Source: Clostridia bacterium (GTDB lineage Bacteria; Bacillota; DSM-521; Neomoorellales; SLTJ01). Taken from it: a DNA stretch of 64,000 nt. Below, one piece after another: positions 34,205-42,368 of this stretch. Positions within the stretch are counted from its first letter, which is position 1, and each line of letters starts with the position of its first letter. The stretch lies in the NCBI GenBank assembly GCA_024653205.1, contig JANLFO010000003.1:105736-169735 (forward strand), read 5' to 3'. The position numbers and the translations under genes are program-made. Below the pieces are notes generated by a model that did not search any database, was not told the DNA's origin, and was given only the letters and a program-made list of their open reading frames with translations.

Positions 34205-36264
34205 CGGCCCGCTGCCACCCCTTTTACCGCCACCTGGGGAACCAGCATCCTGAGCTCACCTCTCAGGCTAAGAACCAAGGGGCCGTCAGACAGGTACTCT
34301 TGCAACTTTTCGCCAGATAGAACTTCTTGCTGAAGAATCTCATGCCTTCTGCCCACCGGATTGAAGACGAGAACATTCGGATTACCAGCGACAGAGGCAG
34401 GGGCAAGAACGATTTCCGTGGGCTCCAGCCCCCGCGGGATTACGTAATATACCTTCAGTTCCCCTTCCGGAGCCCCGGGGTATTCCCTTACGGCCTCGTT
34501 CTCTCCCGTCAACCCGTGCCCTCTTATCGGCCTTATAGTCTCTGGCGGAAGGTACTCCATCCGTCCGTCCTCAGGCCCTATTCGGATCGGGAATACGTGC
34601 ATAATCGTGCGCCAGAAGCGTAGTTTCCGGCCGTTAATCTCCACCGCCCCTTCTTCCCGGGTAAACCCGATGAGCCTGCCGCCGGGGCCATAATCGTCCA
34701 GCTGGCAGAAGTAGTAGTCAATCAGGTGCCGCCGGTGACCCTGGACGCCGGCAGCTCGGTAGAGAAGCTCCAGATAATTGTAGTCCCCGGTTTCACTGAG
34801 GTTGTGGTCCAGCCGATAGTCTACGGTAAATCTTTCCCTTCCCTTCATTCGACCCACGGGAATAACGGTGTCCCCTACGATAAGAAAGCAATGCTCCATG
34901 GTATACGGCAAGGGATTGGTAATTCTTCCGGACAGAAGTCCATCAGGGCTTACGGTCAGGGCAAGATCCCCATCCCCACTCCCCCCTACTTCCAGAAACG
35001 AGCTGAAAACGTAATTTTCGCTGGCGTCGCTGTAGATTTCTCTAGCGAGGGCATCGGCCCGCCCACCCTGCAGGGCCCAGGCAAAGGAGGAGCCTGGAAA
35101 GGCGATCCGGGCGCCCTCCCCGGCGTAGGGATAGACGCAAGTCAACAGGAAGGTCCGGTTGAGGGGCCCGTGTAGTCTCACTCCCGCCCCTCCCGCCGCC
35201 GCCCTAGAAATGCCGGTGTACAGCGAAAGCCCAAGGAAAAGCAGGCTAAAGCAAACCACCAACGCTCCGTAGGCCCATCTACTCTGTCGCCCGAAGAAGG
35301 CCGCCACCCCTACGCACAGCACGTACAGCAGAAGCAAGGACATAACTAGGTACCAGCTGCTCTCCTCCGGTCGGATGCTTTCCGTCGCCGCTCCGCTCAG
35401 TTTCCTCGCCCCGGCAAGCTCCCTGGATAGGCCGGTCCCCCTTACCGCCTTGGCAAGAGCGTAAGCCGTAAAGTGCCTGCCGACGACTTGGCGCAGAAAA
35501 TGCAGATCCTGACCAACGAGGCCTCCGGCCACCGGCACTACTATTCCGTCTCCCAGGGGCAGAGGTGCCCGTAAACCGGCCAGCACCCCGGTAAGGGTCT
35601 TGTGGCTATACTCCCCAGCCCCCACCAAAAGGCAGTTCCCCAGCCGAACCCAATCCTCCAGCAGCCGAGCCTGGTTCTCGTTCAGTTCCGCGGTTCGGAA
35701 ATCCTCAACAGCGATAAGGTTTATGTTATCCAGTTCCTCCAACCGATAGGGAAGCTGCCGGTCCAGCGCCACCGTCACTACCTGCCCCTCGCCCAGTCCC
35801 TGGGTATCCAGACTAGTTAGGTAGGAAAGGGAGGCGGGGGAATCGCTGAGCAGGCCAAGCAGGAAAGTACTTTCCGGAAGAATTACCGGCGCATGATCCG
35901 TCCTGGCCTGCTCCCTACCCTCTACTTCTAGGGCAGCCTCTATTTTTTCACCCGCGCTAAATAAGGGTACGGAGAAGCGTACGGTTTTGGCCCCTCCGGC
36001 TTCCAGGTCTACCGGCGCCACATAAGTCCGTTCGCCGACCTTCAGTTTCAATTCCCCCCGACAGCCGTCGGCAGAGGCCTTTACCTCCACGGTGACGGGA
36101 TTCAGCCCGCCCAGCTTGCACCTTCCGTCGAACCCGGAGCGAATGGTGAGCTCGGCGGAGGCGGCCCGGGCACCGCTGCTCCAACCCAGCAAAACCGCCC
36201 CCAGTATCAACACGGCCAGCGCCCGATAAGCTTTAACTCTGCTCCTAATTAAGATAGGGAACAC
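34201..36264 (-). CDS. Large membrane protein with exported Ig-like/amidotransferase-like region
   Basis: 687 residues. A signal-like helix (LAVLILGAVLLGWSSGARA) leads to an Ig-like domain (VTVEVKASADGCRGELKLKV) and a region like the amidotransferase fold of BatA-type proteins (FLLGLLSDSPASLSYL, NLIAVEDFRTAELN, LLVGAGEYS). Two membrane segments follow near ~300-350 (YLVMSLLLLYVLCVGVAAFF, LVVCFSLLFLGLSLY), and the last ~300 residues are beta-rich and probably external. GTG at 36264 follows GGAGGGAGTG and overlaps the previous gene by 20 bases. No enzymatic motif was found. Confidence 0.72.
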   Translation of the reverse strand: MFPILIRSRVKAYRALAVLILGAVLLGWSSGARAASAELTIRSGFDGRCKLGGLNPVTVEVKASADGCRGELKLKVGERTYVAPVDLEAGGAKTVRFSVPLFSAGEKIEAALEVEGREQARTDHAPVILPESTFLLGLLSDSPASLSYLTSLDTQGLGEGQVVTVALDRQLPYRLEELDNINLIAVEDFRTAELNENQARLLEDWVRLGNCLLVGAGEYSHKTLTGVLAGLRAPLPLGDGIVVPVAGGLVGQDLHFLRQVVGRHFTAYALAKAVRGTGLSRELAGARKLSGAATESIRPEESSWYLVMSLLLLYVLCVGVAAFFGRQSRWAYGALVVCFSLLFLGLSLYTGISRAAAGGAGVRLHGPLNRTFLLTCVYPYAGEGARIAFPGSSFAWALQGGRADALAREIYSDASENYVFSSFLEVGGSGDGDLALTVSPDGLLSGRITNPLPYTMEHCFLIVGDTVIPVGRMKGRERFTVDYRLDHNLSETGDYNYLELLYRAAGVQGHRRHLIDYYFCQLDDYGPGGRLIGFTREEGAVEINGRKLRFWRTIMHVFPIRIGPEDGRMEYLPPETIRPIRGHGLTGENEAVREYPGAPEGELKVYYVIPRGLEPTEIVLAPASVAGNPNVLVFNPVGRRHEILQQEVLSGEKLQEYLSDGPLVLSLRGELRMLVPQVAVKGVAAGR

Positions 36265-37648
36265 GAATCACTCCCTCCGGGGTCACTACGGCTCCGAAAT
36301 AGTGCTTGATAGCGCCAGGCCGATCGATGAGAATATCCAGGGCCCGGTTCAAACTCTCTTCGTCCGTACCCGTCAGCACCCACACGGGATACAGGCTGCC
36401 GATGGAGGAGCCATAGGCGTAAATCGCTCCCGCCCGACGGTGTGAGGAAACAGTATTGCCCTTAAAGTCCAGGGCTTTCACTTCGCCGTCCTCGAACTTG
36501 ACGTAAACCCCTACCAGCTTATTCCGCCGGTTAACATCGTTTAATACCTCGCTTCCCGCGGCCAGTTCGTCCCATAGACCCATGAGAATGTAGTACTTCT
36601 TGGGCTCCCTCAGAACTTCCGGATCGTAGGGCGCAGTGTCCACCTGTTTGACTCCTCGGCTTTCCAGGCTCTGCTTCAATCGTTCGGCCTCCCCTTGGTA
36701 CGTCGGAGTGTGCATCACCACCGTGCCGGGGTTTTTCCCCCAGAAGCCGTTCTTGAAGGGCTGGGGATAGGAACCGATCACGGCGGGAATGAACATGGTC
36801 ACGCTCCAGTCGTGATAGTCCCACCAAATAACGTCTCCAGGCTGGGGGCGGTACTCCGCAACACCCACCGGAGCCAGAATGCCGTTAACCCAGTAAAACC
36901 AATCCAGCTTTTTCCTGTCCTTGCCAGTATAAAAGGTATAGCCCGACTCCAGGCCGTTAATGGCGTTCACGAATCCGCCTCCGTAGGCGGTCTGGATATC
37001 CAGGTTCCTGAACATGACTTCCATTCCCACTTCGTCTCGGACCAGCCCCACGGTCTTGGCAAACATTTCTTGATGGCCGAAGTCCCGGGTAACAATCAGA
37101 TCAACCTTATAGGGGCTTTCGATATCCCCCGAGGCCTTGTAGGTTTTGGCGTTCTCGCTGGCCGGGGTGCCTTCCTTATACTTGACCTCCCCCTGCACCG
37201 GCCCCTTGTAGCCCCTATAAGCAACGCCGTCGATTACCGTTACCTGGTCGGCGCCTTCACCTGCGGCCGCGCTCCCGCCGGAGCCGTTTCCGTCCTGGCT
37301 CAGCTTGGAGCCCGGAGGCCGGTCCTGCCGGCTAACAACCGGTTCGTGGTGCCGTCCTTCCTGCCCGGTCCTCTCTTCTTCGCTCCGCTCTGAGGCGGGC
37401 TCGGACGGGTTCAAGGTTGACTGGGCGCTAGCCCTGGCATCGCCCCTCGTCTCCCGAACTCCCGCCTCCTCACTCCCGGGTTCGCTTTCCGGAACCCTCA
37501 CAGGTTGGCTGCTTTCCGCTTGCCGATTGGTGATCACGGAGCCCGAATCCGCCTTGCCGGATCCGCACCCACCCAAGACGACCAGAAATGCCAACAGAAC
37601 CAACGCGATCAGTCGTCTGAGATCGGGCCGCATGCTGACGATGCTCAT
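36245..37648 (-). CDS. DUF4430 (transcobalamin-like C-terminal domain) lipoprotein, first gene of the MoxR/vWA operon
   Basis: 467 residues. The lipobox is FLVVLGGCGSG. Residues ~35-135 are low-complexity linker rich in S, E, G and P. A DUF4430-like domain follows (~150-275): FRNLDIQTAYGGGFVNAING, then KLDWFYWVNGILAPVGVAEY and GDVIWWDYHDW. The C-terminal ~180 residues are a separate domain (KYYILMGLWDELAAGSEVL) that I do not recognise. DUF4430 is the bacterial relative of the C-terminal domain of transcobalamin. The protein would sit on the outer face of the membrane, where it could hand a ligand to the membrane proteins encoded behind it. ATG at 37648 follows GGGGGTAAC. Confidence 0.8.
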   Translation of the reverse strand: MSIVSMRPDLRRLIALVLLAFLVVLGGCGSGKADSGSVITNRQAESSQPVRVPESEPGSEEAGVRETRGDARASAQSTLNPSEPASERSEEERTGQEGRHHEPVVSRQDRPPGSKLSQDGNGSGGSAAAGEGADQVTVIDGVAYRGYKGPVQGEVKYKEGTPASENAKTYKASGDIESPYKVDLIVTRDFGHQEMFAKTVGLVRDEVGMEVMFRNLDIQTAYGGGFVNAINGLESGYTFYTGKDRKKLDWFYWVNGILAPVGVAEYRPQPGDVIWWDYHDWSVTMFIPAVIGSYPQPFKNGFWGKNPGTVVMHTPTYQGEAERLKQSLESRGVKQVDTAPYDPEVLREPKKYYILMGLWDELAAGSEVLNDVNRRNKLVGVYVKFEDGEVKALDFKGNTVSSHRRAGAIYAYGSSIGSLYPVWVLTGTDEESLNRALDILIDRPGAIKHYFGAVVTPEGVIRVPYLN

Positions 37649-37685
37649 GCCTAGTTACCCCCTGACACTGGCCAGAAAAAAGTAA

Positions 37686-37733
37686 GGAGGCACCCTCTTG
37701 TTGAAAGAGTGCCTCCGGTCTTCCGGTCGGCAA
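37686..37733 (-). terminator. GGCAC terminator with CCGG upstream arm (copy 3), leader of the DUF4430/MoxR operon
   Basis: On the minus strand GGAGGCAC and GTGCCTCC form an 8-bp stem extended by CTCTT/AAGAG, followed by TTACTTTTTT, a good U-tract. The upstream arm TTGCCGACCGG-N4-CCGGAGGCA can form its own hairpin using the same GGAGGCA. It lies 38 bp before the lipoprotein start, so it is likely an attenuator for the 11.6-kb operon. The signal it senses is unknown. Confidence 0.7.
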
Positions 37734-37802
37734 TATTCGCCCTCGAACGCCAATCCCGTGGCGCCCTATAGGCGGCGCCACCAAACTAGCAGGGACGTTG
37801 CT

Positions 37803-37946
37803 TTACAATTCCATAGAACTCTTCTTTTCTTCTACCCTTACAGGCTGGCCCTCGTGAATGATAATCTTGATCTCGCCGGACTTGGTAGTGCGGATAATCC
37901 GGATCAGGTTAGCCTCTTTGGTGGTCAACTGCCGGACGCTGCTCAA
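37803..37946 (-). CDS. Small DUF2292 (YezD-like) protein
   Basis: 47 residues from the TTG at 37946, which has AAAGGTGG eight bases upstream. The sequence LTTKEANLIRIIRTTKSG followed by EIKIIIHEGQPVRVEEK fits DUF2292 and resembles the protein at 11.6 kb. It lies about 120 bp after the NrfD-like gene. The frame stays open, without a stop, from the NrfD stop codon to this gene, so a longer N-terminus with a rare start cannot be excluded. Function unknown. It may be co-transcribed with the hydrogenase genes. Confidence 0.65.
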   Translation of the reverse strand: MSSVRQLTTKEANLIRIIRTTKSGEIKIIIHEGQPVRVEEKKSSMEL

Positions 37947-38066
37947 GGTTCCACCACCTTTGTAGGGCCCCATAGGAAACTGGAAGACTGCTCCGGGTAG
38001 ATGATAGTCTGCGACGGCCAGTCTGTCAATCTCAACTTTGAAACCTCGATCGTCTAGATCCTTGCG

Positions 38067-39308
38067 TCAGCCCCTTTCCGGACACTTGTCGCCTTCCCCA
38101 GGGGAACTATGCTTCTCCTTGGGCAGTATCGGAAAGTTTTCCACCAGGAAGCAATAGACAAGGATGAGCGCGCTCCACATCCCCAGGGTAATCAGGAATT
38201 CCCAGACGCTGGGAAAATAGGGCTGCCCGGCCGCTTTGGCCATGCCGGTAAATACCACGTTGAGGCGGTTGAATACGACCCCGCCCACCACCAGGCAAGA
38301 GGCGGCCAGCACCCCCCAGGTCTTACGGCTTATGGCCGGAACCGCGTACATTATAATAGGCAGAATCACGAACCCGACCATTTCCACCAGGTACATGTGG
38401 CTCTCAAACGAGCCCTCGAACAGCCGGGGAAAGGCGCCGCGGTAGCCCAGGTCGATCAGCTTTACGGCCAGGTAAACCAGCATCATCCCCAGGGTCACCC
38501 GGGTCAGGCTTCGGAATAACGGCGTCTCCGGCTCCCGCCGGTAAGCCCGGGCGGCCAGAGTTCCCTCCAGGGTGACCATGGCCGGGCCGAGGAAAAAGGC
38601 GGACCAGACGAAAAAGAAGGGAAGCAGCATGGACCACCAGAGCGGGTGCAGTTTGTTTACCGCTATGACATATAGCGAGCCCAGCGACGACTGGTGCAGG
38701 GTGGGTAACACAATACCCAGGATTAGCAGGAGGGGCATCAGCTTTTGCAGTAAGCCCTTCAGGACGGGGGCTCTTACCCTCTCGAAAAAGACTTCGCCGA
38801 ACTCCAAGATTTGAACCAGCGTGTAAAGAGAAATGCACCAAAACACCTCGAACAGCACCGAGTGGTAGCCCCAGAAAAAGAACGGCCGCCAGAAATTGTA
38901 CCAACGTCCGATATCCAGAAACAGGCTCACCAGCGCCACCAGGTAGCCTATTAAGGAGGTAAGCAGCGCCGCGCGGGCTACGGGCAGGTACTTATCCCGG
39001 TGCAGCACGTGCACGATCAGGGCGGTGCTAAAGCCGCCGCCGGCCAGGGCGATGCCGCACAGCAGGTCGAAACCGATCCACAACCCCCACGGCCACTGAT
39101 CGCTCAGGTTGGTCACCGCGCCCAGGCCGAAGATGAAGCGATACAAGGCGGTTAAGGCTGCTACTAATACCAGCCCGATTAGTACCACCCTGGGAAGCGT
39201 GATCCTAAAGGACCAATTCCCTACTTCCATCCGGAAGAAGAAGGCTAGCCCCGGCCCAACTGTGGGTATAATCCTAACGGAGCAATTCCCTTCTGGCACC
39301 TTTTTCAT
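38067..39308 (-). CDS. NrfD/HybB-type quinone-interacting membrane subunit
   Basis: About 413 residues with some ten membrane segments. NrfD-family features include SDQWPWGLWIGFDLLCGIAL near the N-terminus, HVLHRDKYLPVARAAL, the LFLDIGRWYNFWRPFFFWGY stretch and LHQSSLGSLYVIA. These proteins pass electrons between a membrane quinone pool and an external iron-sulfur subunit. With the ferredoxin-like and hydrogenase genes upstream it forms a hydrogenase:quinone module like HybAB. I chose ATG at 39308 (KKVPEGN) after GGGGGAATAAGG. The upstream TTG is not needed. Confidence 0.9.
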   Translation of the reverse strand: MKKVPEGNCSVRIIPTVGPGLAFFFRMEVGNWSFRITLPRVVLIGLVLVAALTALYRFIFGLGAVTNLSDQWPWGLWIGFDLLCGIALAGGGFSTALIVHVLHRDKYLPVARAALLTSLIGYLVALVSLFLDIGRWYNFWRPFFFWGYHSVLFEVFWCISLYTLVQILEFGEVFFERVRAPVLKGLLQKLMPLLLILGIVLPTLHQSSLGSLYVIAVNKLHPLWWSMLLPFFFVWSAFFLGPAMVTLEGTLAARAYRREPETPLFRSLTRVTLGMMLVYLAVKLIDLGYRGAFPRLFEGSFESHMYLVEMVGFVILPIIMYAVPAISRKTWGVLAASCLVVGGVVFNRLNVVFTGMAKAAGQPYFPSVWEFLITLGMWSALILVYCFLVENFPILPKEKHSSPGEGDKCPERG

Positions 39309-39450
39309 CCTTATTCCCCCATCCGTTACCGCATTTTGCTTGTTCCGGCGAGCGGTCCTCCACGTCGGTTGCCAATTTCCCGGGCAACCGCACGCCGTCA
39401 ACTAAGGGGTAACCGGGCGGCCCGTTTACCTGCCTGGCGATACCAGTCCG

Positions 39451-40263
39451 CTACTCCTCCGCATCCACCGGGGCGTACATCTCTTCTTCCGAATGGGCTA
39501 CCGCTCGGCGCCGGTTGTACAGGTACATGACCGCCAGCAGGGCCCCCCAGCCCACGAATAGGTGCGGGGTCCAGCGGAGCACCGCCCAGGTATACTCCGG
39601 GAGCGGCCTCTCCGGAACCCCGGTCGGGAACCCCAGCCGTTCAAAGGGAACGTCCGAGAGGTAAAGCCAGGAGGTGCCTCCGGCTTCGGTCAGTCCGTAT
39701 ATCTGGCTCACGTAAAGGTCCGGCCGGGAGTACTGGCGCTGCCTGGCTTCCGCTATGATCTTGTCCCGGTCCCCGAAGGTTAGGGCGCCAGTAGGGCACG
39801 CGCTTACACAGGCAGGCATTTGATCGTTTGCGATTCGCGCCAGGCACATCTGGCATTTGAGCACCCTGGGAAACGGTTTGTCCCACTCGTACCTTAATAC
39901 CTCAAAGGGACAGGCAATCATGCAGTAGCGGCAGCCCACGCAAAGTTTTTCATTGTAAACCACCGGGCCTTCCGGGGTTTTCTGCAGGGCCTTGGCGAAA
40001 CAGGCGGAAGCGCAGGCCGGGTCGAGGCAGTGGAAGCACTGCCTTTTCACAAAGCGCCTCACCCGGCTCCCGTCCTTCTCCACCCGGAAGGACTGCACCA
40101 CCGTCCACCGGTCAGGGGCCAGCTCAGCCGGCCCGTCGGGTTTGGCCTCCCCGCCGGCTCTTGGACCGGGCTTCAGGTCGTTGTACAACCGGCAGGCGAC
40201 CACGCAGCTCTCGCATCCCACGCATTTAGTAATATCTACCAACACGGCCTGGCTACGACCCAT
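39451..40263 (-). CDS. HybA-like 4Fe-4S ferredoxin subunit with C-terminal membrane helix
   Basis: About 270 residues. Four cysteine clusters of the DMSO-reductase iron-sulfur type are visible: CVGCESCVVAC, CFHCLDPACASAC, CVGCRYCMIAC and CQMCLARIANDQMPACVSAC. A hydrophobic helix near the C-terminus (FVGWGALLAVMYLY) would tie it to the membrane. No twin-arginine signal is seen, so it may be exported with the hydrogenase subunit or sit on the inner face. It probably carries electrons between the [FeFe] subunit and the NrfD-like subunit. ATG at 40263 follows AAAGGGTGG. Confidence 0.9.
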   Translation of the reverse strand: MGRSQAVLVDITKCVGCESCVVACRLYNDLKPGPRAGGEAKPDGPAELAPDRWTVVQSFRVEKDGSRVRRFVKRQCFHCLDPACASACFAKALQKTPEGPVVYNEKLCVGCRYCMIACPFEVLRYEWDKPFPRVLKCQMCLARIANDQMPACVSACPTGALTFGDRDKIIAEARQRQYSRPDLYVSQIYGLTEAGGTSWLYLSDVPFERLGFPTGVPERPLPEYTWAVLRWTPHLFVGWGALLAVMYLYNRRRAVAHSEEEMYAPVDAEE

Positions 40264-40318
40264 TGCTACCACCCTTTCCGGTTTACCTTCCTGGCCCTTT
40301 ACTTAGGCGGCCGGTTTG

Positions 40319-41896
40319 CTACCCCGCCAGAGACAGGGGCCGCAGTTTGTCGGCCCGGGAGTAGTACCGGGTGTGGAGCAGCTCCTCGGCCAGTTCGCTC
40401 ATCGGGTGCTTGAGAAACCCCTGGTATAGAGCGGCCAATTCCGCATTCTCGTAGCTACTGCGTTTGCCAAGGCTCGCGTCGGCCCTATAAAGGGCGGCGA
40501 TGCGTTGGGCGCGCAGGGCATCGGTGGGCGGCACGGCCGTACGGGGCTGCCCGCCGCCGCCGATGCAGCCTCCCGGGCAGGCCATAAACTCCACAAAATG
40601 CCAGGGGGTCTCTTTCCGGCGCACGGCCTCCAGGACCTTGCGCCCGTTGGCCATGCCGTGGCAAACAGCCACCCGGAGGGTGCCTACGCCCGGCATCTCC
40701 ACCGCCGCCTCCTTCACCCCGGCCAGGCCGCGAACCGGCGTAAGGTTTAAAAAGGAGGCGGGAGGATCTTCGCCGGTAATGAAGAAGTAGGCGGTGCGCA
40801 CGGCGGCCTCCATGACTCCTCCGGTGGCGCCGAAGATCACCGCCCCTCCGGTTTTCTCACCCATAAGCTGGTCGTATTGCTCCTCAGGGAGAGCGGCCAG
40901 GTCGATTTGTTTCTCCTTGAGGATCCGGGCCAGTTCCCGGGTGGTAAGCACAACATCTACGTCCCGCAAATCTTGGCGCTGCCAGTATTTTGCGCTGGCA
41001 TTCATCTCCGGCCGCCGGGCCTCAAACTTCTTGGCCGTACAGGGCATGACGGAAACCGAAACGATGTTGCCGGGATCTACGCCTCTCCGGCCGGCGTAAT
41101 AGGTCTTGACCAGAGCGCCGAGCATCTGCTGGGGCGACTTACAGGAAGAAAGGTGGGGTAGTAACTCCGGATAAAAATACTCGCAGAATTTGACCCACCC
41201 GGGCGAGCAGGAGGTAAATTGCGGCAGGGGCCGCTTGGCCTCGCCCTTGATCCGCTTGATCAACTCGGTGGCTTCCTCCATTACGGTCAGGTCGGCGGCA
41301 AAGTTGGTGTCCAATACGGCGTCAAAACCTAGCTTTCTCAGCGCCGCCACCTGTTGCCCTTCCACCCAGGCGCCGGGAGGCAGGCCGAATTCCTCGCCCA
41401 GGGACACCCTGGTGGCCGGTGCCGTCTGAACCACCACGAACTTGCTTTCATCCGCCAGTGCCGCCAGTACTTCTTGGGTGTGGTCGCGCTCGCGGATAGC
41501 ACCCGTGGGGCAGAACAGGGAGCACTGGCCGCAGTGGATGCAGATGGTTTCGTCTATGACCGGTAGCCCGTAATAGCCGTAGACACTCTGCACGCTCTGG
41601 CAAACCTCCAGGCACTGCCCGCACAGTACGCACTTTTGATCGTCGCGGCTGAGGGAAGGGTTATCGGGATCGATGGGCACGCGGCCGCGCACTTGGGCCG
41701 GCAGATGGCCCGGCAGGTCGTACTGATACGGCAGCCAGCCCTTCCCGCCCACGTATGCCGGGCTCTTATCCTCCATGCAGCCGCCCAGCAGGCCGCTCAG
41801 CCCCAAAAGTAATCCGCTACCGGCCACCATCTTGAGAAACGAACGGCGGGTAAGTTCTCTCTTCTCCGGATCCATGGCGTTTGTTCTGGCCTCCAT
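40319..41896 (-). CDS. Tat-exported [FeFe] hydrogenase catalytic subunit (possible lipoprotein)
   Basis: About 525 residues. A twin-arginine signal, LTRRSFLKMVAGSG, leads into a hydrophobic core ending in LSGLLGGC, a possible lipobox. Two 4Fe-4S clusters follow (CVLCGQCLEVCQSV, CIHCGQCSLFCPTGA), then the H-cluster motifs FTSCSPGW, MPCTAKKFEARRPE and EFMACPGGCIGGGGQP, and the small-subunit-like C-terminus. The first motif has Ser where many family members have a second Cys. The ATG at 41896 follows GGAGGAG. The protein would work outside the cytoplasmic membrane, oxidising or evolving H2 and exchanging electrons with quinone via the next two gene products. It follows a structured leader at 42.1-42.24 kb. 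H-cluster maturation genes (HydEFG) are not in the window. Confidence 0.9.
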   Translation of the reverse strand: MEARTNAMDPEKRELTRRSFLKMVAGSGLLLGLSGLLGGCMEDKSPAYVGGKGWLPYQYDLPGHLPAQVRGRVPIDPDNPSLSRDDQKCVLCGQCLEVCQSVQSVYGYYGLPVIDETICIHCGQCSLFCPTGAIRERDHTQEVLAALADESKFVVVQTAPATRVSLGEEFGLPPGAWVEGQQVAALRKLGFDAVLDTNFAADLTVMEEATELIKRIKGEAKRPLPQFTSCSPGWVKFCEYFYPELLPHLSSCKSPQQMLGALVKTYYAGRRGVDPGNIVSVSVMPCTAKKFEARRPEMNASAKYWQRQDLRDVDVVLTTRELARILKEKQIDLAALPEEQYDQLMGEKTGGAVIFGATGGVMEAAVRTAYFFITGEDPPASFLNLTPVRGLAGVKEAAVEMPGVGTLRVAVCHGMANGRKVLEAVRRKETPWHFVEFMACPGGCIGGGGQPRTAVPPTDALRAQRIAALYRADASLGKRSSYENAELAALYQGFLKHPMSELAEELLHTRYYSRADKLRPLSLAG

Positions 41897-42106
41897 AGCA
41901 CTCTCCTCCAACCAAATTCGCGACGAATACCTCGTGAGGAATAACGAACTTGAGGCTGGTATCCAGGAGGGCAGTCCCAACCCCGGCTTCTTCCCGTCCG
42001 CACGCGCCGACCCTCCCAAAGCAAGAAGGCCACGGCAACCCCGCCCGGCTGCTGCCGGGCTGAGGCCTCCGTGGCCCCAGGTCCGCTGCCACTCCAAAAA
42101 GATAAA

Positions 42107-42129
42107 ACCATGGAGAAGACCTCCATGGT
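42107..42129 (-). terminator. Terminator hairpin in the hydrogenase leader
   Basis: ACCATGGAG (42107-42115) and CTCCATGGT (42121-42129) form a 9-bp stem with a 5-base loop. On the minus strand it ends in TTTTATCTTTTT, a strong U-tract. It precedes the hydrogenase gene start by about 210 bases. Confidence 0.8.
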
Positions 42130-42240
42130 CTTAAGGATCCTTAACGCAGGCATGCCTTGTTGCCCGGTAGCTGGCTCCGGCCAGCCGGCATCCTTGTTGC
42201 TAATCTATTCGACGGGGAACGGCGGATTCCTGCTCGACCC
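42130..42240 (-). promoter_or_regulatory. Structured RNA leader A (GCAGGAA...GAAT type) upstream of the hydrogenase operon
   Basis: The gap 41897-42368 has no gene. On the minus strand it shows a CATAGGGT start, GCAGGAA-N16-GAAT, a hairpin GGCTGGCCGGAGCCAGC, CCGGGCAACAAGGC, a TTAAGGATCCTTAA palindrome and the terminator at 42129-42107. Leader B at 43.9-44.03 kb has the same parts in the same order. This architecture (folded region, then terminator) is that of a metabolite-sensing leader. I cannot match it firmly to a named riboswitch. Molybdenum/tungsten cofactor RNA is a candidate to test. The remaining bases (41897-42106) show nothing clear. Confidence 0.5.
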
Positions 42241-42368
42241 TATGACGGTGCTGCTTGTCAGTCGCTTTTTCAGGCGCCGCATCTCCTCCACTGGAAGGCA
42301 CAGGAGGGCGGGCCCCGTCCCGCCCGAACGCCTCGGGCCAGTGGCTGGGCCGCGGTGGTGCCTCTGGC

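Noticed and set aside
38067..38069. TGA at the NrfD end as a selenocysteine codon
   Set aside because: No selenocysteine-insertion hairpin was recognised just downstream, and NrfD proteins normally end here.
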